A DNA stretch of 32,270 bases. Origin: Candidatus Bariatricus faecipullorum. Lineage in GTDB: Bacteria; Bacillota; Clostridia; Lachnospirales; Lachnospiraceae. Within the stretch, counting starts at the first letter, position 1; each line of letters opens with the position of its first letter. The position numbers and the translations under genes are program-made. Below are positions 1 through 7,172 of the stretch, piece after piece. The notes below the pieces were generated by a model. That model saw only the letters and a program-made list of their open reading frames with translations, was not told the DNA's origin and ran no database searches. The stretch covers positions 1-32,270 of the forward strand of contig DWYV01000017.1 of assembly GCA_019118525.1 (NCBI GenBank), written 5' to 3'.

Positions 1-28
1 GACGGGTACGGACCGGCCCGTACCCGTC
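1..28. repeat. REP-like palindrome, copy 1 (cut by window edge)
   Basis: An 11-bp perfect stem (positions 1-11 with 18-28) closes a 6-base loop. The stem core GACGGGTAC/GTACCCGTC recurs in the palindrome at 21300-21333, so this is a dispersed element rather than a one-off terminator. The left arm probably continues beyond the window, since the other copy has a 15-bp stem starting GGGGAC. No T-run follows. Confidence 0.7.
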
Positions 29-88
29 CCCGGCGGGGGAAGCCTGTCCCTATTGAAGGATACTGGAGAATTAAAGAAGGAAATCAGT

Positions 89-454
89 ATGGCGGAGAAA
101 AAGGAAATCCGGGTGCAGACCAGAGTCCGCCTGGTGGTGGAGGAGCCCTGCTGGGGCAGGGGCACCCGAATGATGATGCAGGGAGTGGAAGAGACGGGGT
201 CCGTACGGGACGCCTGCCGTCAGACCGGAATTTCTTACAGCAAGGGGCGAAAGATTATCGCCCGGGCGGAACGGGGATTCGGGTCGGTACTGGTGGAAAG
301 TCACCAGGGAGGCGCCGGAGGAGGCCTTTCCAGGCTGACGGAAGAAGGCAGGAGAAGAAAGGCTCTTTATGAAGAACTGGAGCGGGAAGTTCAGGCTTTT
401 GCAGAGCGAAAGTACGAGGAACTGGAGTCCCGTTATTTTTCGGAAAGCGAATAA
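89..454 (+). CDS. ModE-like winged-helix regulator, DNA-binding domain only
   Basis: 121 residues, resembling the N-terminal LysR-like winged-helix domain of the molybdate regulator ModE. A helix-turn-helix segment lies around residues 35-60 (GSVRDACRQTGISYSKGRKII), followed by a wing rich in glycine and a charged C-terminal helix. The ATG at 89 is preferred over the upstream TTG at 53 because AAAGAAGG lies 8 bases before it. Full ModE proteins carry Mop/TOBE molybdate-binding domains after this region; none is present, so this protein cannot sense molybdate in the usual way. It is the first gene of the moa/mod block and probably controls it; the direction of control is inference. Other small ModE-like proteins without a ligand domain are common beside molybdenum genes. 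Confidence 0.8.
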   Translation: MAEKKEIRVQTRVRLVVEEPCWGRGTRMMMQGVEETGSVRDACRQTGISYSKGRKIIARAERGFGSVLVESHQGGAGGGLSRLTEEGRRRKALYEELEREVQAFAERKYEELESRYFSESE

Positions 455-476
455 GCTAAAAAAACCATTCGCTTTT
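444..476 (+). terminator. Hairpin at the end of the ModE-like gene, possible weak terminator
   Basis: A 9-bp stem pairs 444-452 with 467-475 (AAAGCGAAT/ATTCGCTTT) and is followed by only a short T tract. The left arm lies within the last codons of the regulator gene. It could attenuate transcription from the regulator into moaA. The short T-run makes full termination doubtful. Confidence 0.45.
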
Positions 477-480
477 CCAG

Positions 481-510
481 AAACTGCAGGAAGTTACAGG
501 AAGCTGCAGG
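481..510 (+). repeat. Three imperfect 10-bp tandem repeats before moaA
   Basis: Three head-to-tail decamers (AAACTGCAGG, AAGTTACAGG, AAGCTGCAGG) run directly into the moaA ribosome site at 511-520. A 10-bp period places each copy on the same helical face. It may be an operator or an mRNA element; no known motif is recognised. Confidence 0.5.
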
Positions 511-525
511 AAGGGGAAGACAGTA

Positions 526-1491
526 TTGAGAGACAGATGGGGCAGGGAAATTGATTATATGCGGGTCTCTGTTACGGACCGCTGTAATCTGCGGTGCCGG
601 TACTGCATGCCGGAAGGAATCCGGCAGGTGCCCATGTCAGAGATTCTGACACTGGAGGAAACGGTGCAGATATGCCGGATAGCGGCGGAAAACGGAATAC
701 GGAAAATCAAGGTCACGGGCGGGGAACCGCTGGTGCGCAAAGGCTGTGTTCCCTTTATAGGGATGCTGAAGCAGATCCCGGGGATTGAGCAGGTGACGCT
801 GACCACCAACGGAGTGCTTTTGCAGGAATATGCGGAACCACTGCTGGAAAACGGTCTGTACGCCGTAAACATCAGCCTGGATACGCTGGACCGCGGGAAA
901 TACCGGGAGATTACGGGGACGGACGCCCTGCCGGCAGTGGAGGGGGCCATCCGGGACATGCTTCGCCGGGGAGTTCCTGTGAAACTGAATGCGGTTCTGG
1001 AAAAAGGAACGGGAAAAGCGGACTGGAAAGCACTGGCAGAAATGACGAGAGAGACGCCGCTTCTGGTGCGTTTCATAGAAATGATGCCCCTGGGATACGG
1101 AAAAGACAGGGCCGGCGCCTCTGGGGAAGAGGTAAAGGACTGGCTGGAAACACAGTTTGGCCCGATGGAGCCGGATAAGGCCCGGCACGGGAACGGCCCT
1201 GCCGTTTACTGGAAACCCCAGGGGTTTCAGGGAAGTATCGGGTTTATCAGCGCCCTTCACGGGAAATTCTGCCGAAGCTGCAACCGGCTCAGACTGACGG
1301 CTCAGGGAGAACTGAAGTCCTGTCTCTGCTATGAGGCTGGGGTATCCTTAAAGGAGCCGCTTCGCAGAGACGATGAGGCAGAAGTGGAACGCCGGTTTCG
1401 GGAAGCGCTGTGGAACAAGCCGGAAGCGCACTGCTTTGAACGGCCGGAAGAGATGACGGAAAAACGGGAAATGGGAAAAATAGGAGGGTAA
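526..1491 (+). CDS. moaA: GTP 3',8-cyclase MoaA
   Basis: Radical SAM enzyme that, with MoaC, converts GTP to cyclic pyranopterin monophosphate, the first step of molybdenum cofactor synthesis in the cytoplasm. The SAM-binding [4Fe-4S] motif is CNLRCRYC with C20, C24 and C27. The second cluster, which binds GTP, has C249, C252 and C266 in the C-x2-C-x13-C pattern. The protein ends in Gly-Gly, the conserved C-terminal motif needed for catalysis. At 321 residues it is close to the usual 325-340. The TTG start at 526 is chosen because it gives the conserved N-terminus (RDRWGREIDYMRVSVTDRC) and has AAGGGGA upstream. It lies 2 bases before the MOSC-MogA gene, so the two are surely co-transcribed. 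moaC and moeA are not in the window. Confidence 0.95.
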   Translation: MRDRWGREIDYMRVSVTDRCNLRCRYCMPEGIRQVPMSEILTLEETVQICRIAAENGIRKIKVTGGEPLVRKGCVPFIGMLKQIPGIEQVTLTTNGVLLQEYAEPLLENGLYAVNISLDTLDRGKYREITGTDALPAVEGAIRDMLRRGVPVKLNAVLEKGTGKADWKALAEMTRETPLLVRFIEMMPLGYGKDRAGASGEEVKDWLETQFGPMEPDKARHGNGPAVYWKPQGFQGSIGFISALHGKFCRSCNRLRLTAQGELKSCLCYEAGVSLKEPLRRDDEAEVERRFREALWNKPEAHCFERPEEMTEKREMGKIGG

Positions 1492-1493
1492 CC

Positions 1494-2435
1494 ATGGAAC
1501 AGGGAATCATCCGGGCCATCTGCACAAGCCCGGAAAAAGGAACAGAAAAAAAAACGGTGCAGGAGGCCCTGCTGAAGGAAGACTGGGGAATGGAAGGAGA
1601 CGCCCATGCCGGAAAATGGCACCGTCAGGTGAGCCTCCTTTCCCTGGAAAAAATACAGGAATTTCGGAAGAAAGGGGCAGATGTGGAGTTTGGCGCTTTT
1701 GGAGAAAATCTGGTGGTAGAAGGAGTGAATCCGGCGGAGCTTCCCGTGGGGACCAGGCTCCGGTCAGGAGAAGTCCTTCTGGAACTGACCCAGCGGGGGA
1801 AAGCCTGCCACAGTCACTGCGCCATTTACCATAAAATGGGCGACTGCATTATGCCCCGGGAAGGGGTGTTTGCCAGAGTTCTCCGGGGAGGAATCCTCCG
1901 CCCGGGAGATGTGCTGGAAGTACTGCCCCTGGAAAAAGACCGTCCCTTCACGGCGGCTGTTATCACCCTGAGTGATAAGGGAGCCGCCGGGGAGAGAGAG
2001 GATAAAAGCGGGCCCCTTGCGGCACAGATGCTGAAAGAGGCCGGCTATCAGGTGGAAGAAGAGCTGCTTCTGCCGGATGAGAGGGTTTCGCTGGAAACAG
2101 AGCTGAAGCGTCTGGCGGACCAGAGGGAAATCAGCCTGGTGCTGACTACCGGGGGGACCGGGTTCGCCCCCAGAGATGTGACGCCGGAGGCCACCATCGC
2201 GGTCTGCGACCGGATGGCGAGAGGCATTGCGGAAGCCATCCGGAGCTATTCCCTGACGATTACCGGACGGGCCATGCTGAGCAGGGCAGAATCCGGCATT
2301 CGGAAAAAAACGCTCATTGTCAATCTGCCGGGCAGCCCGAAGGCAGTCCGGGAGGCCCTGGAATTTATCCTGCCGCAGATGGAGCATGGACTGGGAATCC
2401 TGCGCGGCACGGACGGGGAGTGCGGGGGCAGTTAG
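1494..2435 (+). CDS. MOSC domain-MogA fusion (molybdopterin adenylyltransferase)
   Basis: Two cofactor-synthesis domains in one 313-residue chain. Residues 1-147 form a MOSC domain (EGDAHAGKWHRQVSLLS near the start; the GKACHSHC segment holds the family's cysteine). MOSC domains act on molybdenum cofactor sulfur or serve as carriers. Residues 150-305 are MogA/MoaB-like: VITLSDKGAAGEREDKSGP, LTTGGTGFAPRDVTPEAT and the NLPGSPKAVREAL motif, all expected of the enzyme that adenylylates molybdopterin before molybdate insertion. RBS TAGGAGGG sits just before the ATG, only 2 bases after moaA. The fusion is known from other Clostridia. Fusion would couple adenylylation to a MOSC function, but the MOSC reaction here is not known. 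Confidence 0.9.
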   Translation: MEQGIIRAICTSPEKGTEKKTVQEALLKEDWGMEGDAHAGKWHRQVSLLSLEKIQEFRKKGADVEFGAFGENLVVEGVNPAELPVGTRLRSGEVLLELTQRGKACHSHCAIYHKMGDCIMPREGVFARVLRGGILRPGDVLEVLPLEKDRPFTAAVITLSDKGAAGEREDKSGPLAAQMLKEAGYQVEEELLLPDERVSLETELKRLADQREISLVLTTGGTGFAPRDVTPEATIAVCDRMARGIAEAIRSYSLTITGRAMLSRAESGIRKKTLIVNLPGSPKAVREALEFILPQMEHGLGILRGTDGECGGS

Positions 2436-2443
2436 CCCCTGCC

Positions 2444-2464
2444 GCCGGAGCATAAGTCTCCGGC
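2444..2464 (+). other. Hairpin after the MOSC-MogA gene
   Basis: A 7-bp perfect stem (GCCGGAG/CTCCGGC) with a 7-base loop lies 8 bases after the stop codon. The next bases are A-rich rather than a T-run, so it is not a standard terminator; it may protect the mRNA end or partially separate the moa and mod segments. Confidence 0.5.
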
Positions 2465-2508
2465 AGAAACAGAACAAAAAAGGCACAGAGGAATGAGAAC
2501 GTGTGCGG

Positions 2509-2534
2509 CCGAGTGCTTTTGAAAAAACACTCGG
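2509..2534 (+). promoter_or_regulatory. Hairpin directly upstream of the modA ribosome site
   Basis: A 7-bp perfect stem (CCGAGTG 2509-2515 with CACTCGG 2528-2534) lies just before the GGAAGGAG ribosome site of modA at about 2538-2544. Its position suits control of translation or a regulator operator, but the sequence matches no known molybdate or Moco element that I recognise. Confidence 0.45.
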
Positions 2535-2550
2535 GGGGAAGGAGAACATT

Positions 2551-3429
2551 ATGAAAAAGAGATTACTGGCAGTGTTACTGACGGCAGTACTGGCGCTGGG
2601 CCTTGTGGCATGCGGCCAGCAGGAGGAGGAAAGCAGTTCCTCATCCACAGAGGCGGAAAACACAGATTCCGGAGAAGAGACGGAGATTCAGGTCTTCATT
2701 GCGGCCAGCCTGAATACGGTTATGGAAGACCTGGCACAGCGTTTTCAGGAGGACCATCCCAACGTAAAGATTACCTTTAATGCGGACAGTTCCGGTACTC
2801 TGCTGACACAGATTCAGGAAGGATATGAATGCGACATCTTTTTCTCTGCTGCGGAAAAGCAGATGAATGACCTGGAAGAAGGCGGCCAGGTAGTGGAGGG
2901 GACCCGCCACAATGTGGTGAACAATCAGGTCGTGGTGCTGACCTTAAAAGACAGCGGCACCAGCGTAACCGGACTGGAAAACTTAAATGAGGCAAAAAGT
3001 ATCGCACTGGCAGGCGGAAGCGTACCGGTAGGACGATATACCAGGGTGGCACTGATGAACCTGGGCATTCTTCCGGAGACAGAGGACGCGGCTTCCATTA
3101 CCACGCAGCAGGTATCCGACGCCCTGGGGGGTGTGGAAATCAGCGAGCAGGACAACGTAAGCAAGGTGCTCATCGCAGTGACAGAAGGAGCCTGCGAGGT
3201 GGGAACCACCTATTATTCCGACACGTACGGATATGAGGACCAGGTGGAAGTTCTGGAGACCGTCAGCTATGACCTGACCGGCAACGTTATCTATCCGGTC
3301 TGCATGGTAGAGAACCCGGAGGCAGACGACGCCCAGACCCAGGCGGCTGAGGAATTCCTGAACTACATCATTTCCGATGACGCAAAAGAAGTATTTGAAG
3401 CCTATTATTTTGACACAAATGTAGAATAA
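2551..3429 (+). CDS. modA: Molybdate ABC transporter substrate-binding lipoprotein ModA
   Basis: 292-residue lipoprotein that captures molybdate (or tungstate) outside the membrane and hands it to ModBC. The signal peptide MKKRLLAVLLTAVLALGLVAC ends in a lipobox with C21, followed by a Ser/Glu-rich linker. The mature domain starts IQVFIAASLNTVMEDLAQRF, the usual ModA beginning with its AASL substrate loop, and contains NADSSGTLLTQIQEG, the second anion-binding segment. The ATG at 2551 is selected over an upstream in-frame start because it has GGAAGGAG 7 bases before it and starts the signal peptide. It stands 19 bases before modB. Confidence 0.95.
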   Translation: MKKRLLAVLLTAVLALGLVACGQQEEESSSSSTEAENTDSGEETEIQVFIAASLNTVMEDLAQRFQEDHPNVKITFNADSSGTLLTQIQEGYECDIFFSAAEKQMNDLEEGGQVVEGTRHNVVNNQVVVLTLKDSGTSVTGLENLNEAKSIALAGGSVPVGRYTRVALMNLGILPETEDAASITTQQVSDALGGVEISEQDNVSKVLIAVTEGACEVGTTYYSDTYGYEDQVEVLETVSYDLTGNVIYPVCMVENPEADDAQTQAAEEFLNYIISDDAKEVFEAYYFDTNVE

Positions 3430-3448
3430 AGAGTGAGGAAGGGACAGA

Positions 3449-4153
3449 ATGGAAGAAGTAAGGGAAATACTGGCGAATCTGGACTGGAGTCCGCTTTTTA
3501 TCTCACTGAAAACCGGCGTGACAGCCACGGTGATTTCCTTTTTCCTGGGAATCTGGGCAGCCCGGAAGGCTGTGGGGGCAAAACCGGGAGCAAAAGCTGT
3601 GCTGGACGGGATTCTGACCCTGCCCATGGTGCTGCCGCCGACGGTGGCCGGATTCTTCCTGCTCCTTCTTTTCAGCACCAGAAGGCCCATAGGAGCCTGG
3701 ATGTACGAAAACCTGGATATCCGGGTGGTGCAGACCTGGGCCGGCTGTGTCATCGCCGCCATGGTGATTTCCTTTCCCCTGATGTACCGGAACGCCCGGG
3801 CCGCTTTTGAACAGATTGACGTGAATCTGGTCTATGCGGCCCGGACGCTGGGAATGCCGGAGTGGAAAATTTTCTGGAAAGTCGTGATTCCCACGGCAGG
3901 GCCGGGCGTGGCGGCTGGAACGGTTCTGACCTTTGCCCGGGCTATGGGAGAGTACGGCGCCACTTCCATGCTGGCCGGAAACATTCCCGGAAAGACGGGG
4001 ACCATCTCCCAGCGGATTGCCATGGTCATCCAGGACGGCGATTATCTGACGGCGGGGGTATGGGTTGTCATCGTGATGATGATTGCCTTCGGCATTGTCC
4101 TGGTGATGAACCTGATAGCGGGAAGAAAAATGAAACATACCGGACGCTGGTAA
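3449..4153 (+). CDS. modB: Molybdate ABC transporter permease ModB
   Basis: 234-residue integral membrane protein with about five or six hydrophobic helices, forming the channel of the molybdate importer as a homodimer. It carries the EAA loop typical of importer permeases around residues 128-150 (AARTLGMPEWKIFWKVVIPTAGPGVAAG), which docks on ModC, and the ModB-typical ARAMGEYGATSMLAGNIPGKTGT segment. The start has AGGAAGGGAC upstream. Length matches the family (about 225). It sits between modA and modC as one transcription unit. Confidence 0.96.
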   Translation: MEEVREILANLDWSPLFISLKTGVTATVISFFLGIWAARKAVGAKPGAKAVLDGILTLPMVLPPTVAGFFLLLLFSTRRPIGAWMYENLDIRVVQTWAGCVIAAMVISFPLMYRNARAAFEQIDVNLVYAARTLGMPEWKIFWKVVIPTAGPGVAAGTVLTFARAMGEYGATSMLAGNIPGKTGTISQRIAMVIQDGDYLTAGVWVVIVMMIAFGIVLVMNLIAGRKMKHTGRW

Positions 4154-4176
4154 AAGCCGGGAAGAGGAGAGAAAAC

Positions 4177-5226
4177 ATGGCAGTGGAAGTCAGTATAAAA
4201 AAAGATTTCGGCAAATTTATTCTGGACGTGGAATTTCACAGCAGGAGCAGAAGGATTGGAATTCTGGGCGCTTCCGGAAGCGGAAAAAGTCTGACGCTGA
4301 AAAGTATCGCGGGAATAGAAAAACCGGATTCGGGGAAAATTACAGTCAGCGGCAGGACCTTTCAGGACTCCCGGAAGGGAATTTTTCAAAGGCCCCAGGA
4401 ACGCAGAGTCGGGTACCTGTTTCAGAATTACGCCCTGTTTCCGGCCATGAATGTGGAACAGAATATCGCTGCGGGTCTGACCGGGAAACGGCGGGAACGC
4501 CAGCGGAAGGTCCGGGAAATGACAGAAAAATTTCAGCTTCAGGGACTGGGAAAACAGCTTCCCGGAGAACTTTCCGGAGGGCAGCAGCAGAGAGTGGCCC
4601 TGGCCCGGATTATGGTCTGCGAGCCGGACATGATACTGCTGGACGAACCTTTTTCCGCCCTGGATACGTATCTGAAGGACCAGCTGCAGAGAGAATTTAT
4701 GGAAATGATGGCGGACTATCCGGGAACTCTGATTCTGGTCTCCCACAGCCGGGATGAGATTTACCGGCTGAGTGAGGAAGTGATTGTACTGGAAAACGGA
4801 AAGGCCGCCGGCCAGGGAGAGACGAAGCGGCTCTTTGAGAATCCGGGGAACCGGGCCGTGGCAAGGCTCACCGGGTGCAAAAACATTATGGACATGGAGC
4901 CGGAAGAAGGGGGCGGCCTGCGGATTCCGGGGTGGGATTATTCGTTTGTCCCGGCCGGCCATCCGGCACAGAATCCGGACGGCATTGCCATCCGCGCTCA
5001 CCAGTTCTGCATCGAAAAGCCGGAGGAACCCTGCCTGGCCTTCCCGGTTCTGGACCCCCTGATAACCGAGGACATGTTTGAGTACAACATTGCCTTCCGG
5101 CCTTCCGCCCAGGCGAAGGAGCGGGTGAACTGGAAGGTGTTTAAGGACGTCTGGCAGAAGGAAACCGGCCGGATGCCGCGGCAGATTTACCTGCGGGAGA
5201 AAGATGTTCTCTATCTGCGCGGGTAG
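4177..5226 (+). CDS. modC: Molybdate ABC transporter ATPase ModC
   Basis: 349 residues; ATP-hydrolysing subunit that powers molybdate import. Walker A GASGSGKS (K37), signature LSGGQQQRVALARI (from L132), and Walker B ILLDEPFSALD (D156, E157) are intact. The C-terminal 115 residues are a poorly conserved version of the Mop/TOBE region; only IAIRAHQF (near residue 270) looks like the usual start of that domain. The ATG at 4177 is chosen because AAGAGGAGA precedes it and the family's first strand begins there; the reading frame remains open upstream inside modB but that part is unrelated sequence. Last gene of the molybdenum block; no clear terminator follows it before the next promoter. Confidence 0.94.
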   Translation: MAVEVSIKKDFGKFILDVEFHSRSRRIGILGASGSGKSLTLKSIAGIEKPDSGKITVSGRTFQDSRKGIFQRPQERRVGYLFQNYALFPAMNVEQNIAAGLTGKRRERQRKVREMTEKFQLQGLGKQLPGELSGGQQQRVALARIMVCEPDMILLDEPFSALDTYLKDQLQREFMEMMADYPGTLILVSHSRDEIYRLSEEVIVLENGKAAGQGETKRLFENPGNRAVARLTGCKNIMDMEPEEGGGLRIPGWDYSFVPAGHPAQNPDGIAIRAHQFCIEKPEEPCLAFPVLDPLITEDMFEYNIAFRPSAQAKERVNWKVFKDVWQKETGRMPRQIYLREKDVLYLRG

Positions 5227-5265
5227 GAGCATCCTGTCTTTTCCAGGCGTCTTTTGGAATAGTAG

Positions 5266-5294
5266 TTGAAAAAAGGGATACGATAAGCTATAAT
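5266..5294 (+). promoter_or_regulatory. Sigma-A promoter of the 6S-like RNA
   Basis: TTGAAA (5266-5271), 17-base spacer, TATAAT (5289-5294). Predicted start about 5301, exactly where the structured RNA begins. The following gene yihY starts more than 300 bases later and beyond a terminator, so this promoter serves the RNA. Confidence 0.85.
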
Positions 5295-5300
5295 GGACGT

Positions 5301-5523
5301 AGGAAAACCTGGAATGTTCGACAAATTCCGTATTTTTGAACCTACAGAACTTTAAACGGGATTCCTATATCTCTGTAATATGTCAGGCCTCCTTTTTTGC
5401 AGGGGAAGACAGAAAAGCAGATGCGGTCGCCCACCTGGCTGCGGCTAGGAGTCAAAAAACGGAAACCGGCATCCCGGGGAATTACCAATGATAAAAAGGC
5501 AGTTGCGTATGCAACTGTCTTTT
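5301..5523 (+). ncRNA. ssrS: Probable 6S RNA (RNA polymerase-binding regulator)
   Basis: About 200-220 bases between a consensus promoter and a strong terminator, with no plausible reading frame. A long-range stem is visible: CCGT 5328-5331 with ACGG 5459-5462, TTTTTGA 5333-5339 with TCAAAAA 5452-5458, CCTA 5341-5344 with TAGG 5446-5449, CAG 5345-5347 with CTG 5439-5441. Inside lies a large open region and a terminal hairpin around 5381-5413 (CTCC with GGGG). This long hairpin with a wide central bubble is the 6S design, which mimics an open promoter and binds the housekeeping holoenzyme. Near the 5' end are the segments ATGTTCGACAAA and TTGAACCTACA, which I recall from clostridial 6S RNAs. 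The identity rests on architecture and memory of motifs, not on a covariance search; another Clostridia-specific RNA remains possible. Confidence 0.72.
5498..5523 (+). terminator. Intrinsic terminator of the 6S-like RNA
   Basis: A 9-bp stem (GGCAGTTGC 5498-5506 with GCAACTGTC 5511-5519, one G-T pair) has a GTAT loop, an A-run in front and TTTT behind, with further T-rich sequence. Confidence 0.88.
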
Positions 5524-5589
5524 CATTTTCGGGAAATTATGGTAAACTACATGGTAAAAGATTACGGTGCAGGTGAGGGGGCGCTGCAG

Positions 5590-5617
5590 CCGTCCGGAAG
5601 CTTCCCGAACCGGACGG
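5590..5617 (+). promoter_or_regulatory. Hairpin just before the yihY ribosome site
   Basis: An 8-bp perfect stem (CCGTCCGG/CCGGACGG) with a 12-base loop lies 3 bases before the GGGAGAGG ribosome site. It leaves the site itself free; it could be a protein-binding dyad or mRNA-stabilising 5' structure. No T-run, so not a terminator. Confidence 0.45.
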
Positions 5618-5632
5618 TCAGGGAGAGGATTT

Positions 5633-6493
5633 ATGAAAAAGCTGACAGGAAAAGTACTGAATTTTATATATCGGGCGGGACAGAATCAGACTGGGGCCTT
5701 TGCGGCTCAGTCTGCCTATTTTTTTATGCTGAGTATGATTCCGGTTATTCTGCTCCTGCTTACCATCGTTCAGTATACTCCTGTGACCAAGGCGGACGTG
5801 ATGACCGCCGTGGTCATGGTGTTTCCCGAGGACTCCATGCAGTCCCTGATGGTATCGATTGTAAATCAGGTGTACAATCAGTCCCGGTCCATCATCCCGG
5901 TAACGGCGCTGGTGGCGCTGTGGTCCGCCGGAAAGGGCGTTCTGGCCATCAGCACGGGGCTGAACTGGATTTATCACTGCCAGGAGACGAGGGATTATAT
6001 CCGTCTGCGGCTGAGGGCTTCCCTTTATACCATTATTTTTATTCTGTCTATCGTGCTGGGACTTGTGCTCTCCGTATACGGAAACAGCATCAGCCTGTTT
6101 GTCACCAGTAGGTTTCCCATTCTGGAGGAGACGATGGAATCCATTCTGCAGATGCGGACGGTACTGTCCTTTATTCTGCTGCTTGGATTTTCCCTGCTGA
6201 TTTACCGGTTTCTGCCAAACCGGAAAGACCGGATTCGGAATCAGCTTCCGGGGGCCGTCTTTACCTCTATCGGCTGGCTGGTGATTTCCTTCATATTCTC
6301 CATGTATCTGACGGTTTTTACCGGGTTTTCCGTGCTGTACGGCAGTATTGCCAATATCATTCTGATTATGCTGTGGCTTTATTTCTGCATGTATGTAATG
6401 CTTCTGGGCGGTCTGGTAAACGTGGTTTATAAGGAAGAGATGGAAAAGAGGAAAGGGGATACAGGTGATACGGGTAGCAATCGTGGAAGATGA
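5633..6493 (+). CDS. YihY/BrkB family inner membrane protein
   Basis: 286 residues with about six hydrophobic helices, matching the YihY/virulence factor BrkB family (often mislabelled ribonuclease BN). Family-typical segments are AAQSAYFFMLSMIPVILLLL near residue 25, ALWSAGKGVLAISTGLNWIY near 105-125, and GAVFTSIGWLVISFIFSMYL with YGSIANIILIMLWLYFCMYVMLLGGLVN toward the C-terminus. The biochemical role of the family is not settled. The ATG at 5633 is selected for its GGGAGAGG site; upstream in-frame codons run through the hairpin. The 3' end overlaps the next gene by 29 bases, so it is translationally coupled to the two-component system. Confidence 0.9.
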   Translation: MKKLTGKVLNFIYRAGQNQTGAFAAQSAYFFMLSMIPVILLLLTIVQYTPVTKADVMTAVVMVFPEDSMQSLMVSIVNQVYNQSRSIIPVTALVALWSAGKGVLAISTGLNWIYHCQETRDYIRLRLRASLYTIIFILSIVLGLVLSVYGNSISLFVTSRFPILEETMESILQMRTVLSFILLLGFSLLIYRFLPNRKDRIRNQLPGAVFTSIGWLVISFIFSMYLTVFTGFSVLYGSIANIILIMLWLYFCMYVMLLGGLVNVVYKEEMEKRKGDTGDTGSNRGR

Positions 6494-7172
6494 AGAAATG
6501 TACACTGCCACTCTGAAAAAATATCTGGCAGAATATGAAAAGGCAAGCGGGGAGGGCATGGAAATTACCATCTACCGGGACGGCGATGGAATTCTGGAGG
6601 AATACCGGGCCCAGTTCGACATTATTCTCATGGACATTGAGATGAAGTTTGTAAACGGGATGACGGCCGCAGAGGAAATCCGCAGGAGAGACTCGGAAGT
6701 GATTATAATTTTTATCACCAACACGCCCCAGTACGCTATCCGGGGCTATGAGGTGGACGCCCTGGATTATGTGCTGAAGCCGGTGTCCTATTTCTCCTTC
6801 AGTCAGAAGCTGGAACGCGCTATTTCCCGAATGCGGAAGCGGAGCGCAAAGCTGATAACGGTTCCGGTAAAGGGCGGGGTAAAGAGAATGGACATCTCGG
6901 ATATCTACTATATAGAAAGCCAGGGACATAACCTGATATACCATACCAGATTCGGGGATACGGTTTCGCCGGGAACCATGAAGGCGGCAGAGGCCATGCT
7001 GGAGGACATGCATTTTTCCCGGGGCAACAAATGTTATCTTATCAATCTGGAGCATGTGGATGGGGTAAAAGACAAGTTTGCCACGGTGAGGGATGAGCAG
7101 CTCCTTTTAAGCCGTCCGAGAATGCGGCAGTTTATGCAGGATCTGACAAAATACTGGGGGGACCTGAAATGA
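6465..7172 (+). CDS. LytTR-type response regulator (AgrA/LytR family)
   Basis: 235 residues. Receiver domain at 1-125: acidic E8/D9 pocket, phospho-acceptor D57 in ILMDIEM, and K in VLKPVSY. LytTR DNA-binding domain at about 135-232 (VKRMDISDIYYIESQGHNLIYHT, then INLEHVDGVKD). Such regulators bind direct repeats upstream of surface, peptide or cell-density controlled genes. It starts with GTG at 6465, after a GAAAGGGG site, inside the end of yihY. Its stop codon overlaps the ATG of the kinase gene (ATGA), so the pair is made together. The target genes are not evident; no clear LytTR direct repeat was found in the window. Confidence 0.94.
   Translation: MIRVAIVEDEEMYTATLKKYLAEYEKASGEGMEITIYRDGDGILEEYRAQFDIILMDIEMKFVNGMTAAEEIRRRDSEVIIIFITNTPQYAIRGYEVDALDYVLKPVSYFSFSQKLERAISRMRKRSAKLITVPVKGGVKRMDISDIYYIESQGHNLIYHTRFGDTVSPGTMKAAEAMLEDMHFSRGNKCYLINLEHVDGVKDKFATVRDEQLLLSRPRMRQFMQDLTKYWGDLK

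Noticed and set aside
2436-2550. Moco or molybdate riboswitch upstream of modA
   Set aside because: Only two simple hairpins fit in 115 bases; the elaborate conserved Moco motif is not seen.
4042-5232. 396-codon open frame on the minus strand opposite modC
   Set aside because: It lies entirely against a gene with intact ATPase motifs, has no ribosome site, and its translation is low-complexity and typical of shadow frames in GC-rich DNA.
5488-6111. Frame starting in the terminator of the RNA gene and overlapping yihY
   Set aside because: Start lies inside a terminator, and the translation reads the YihY gene in the wrong frame.
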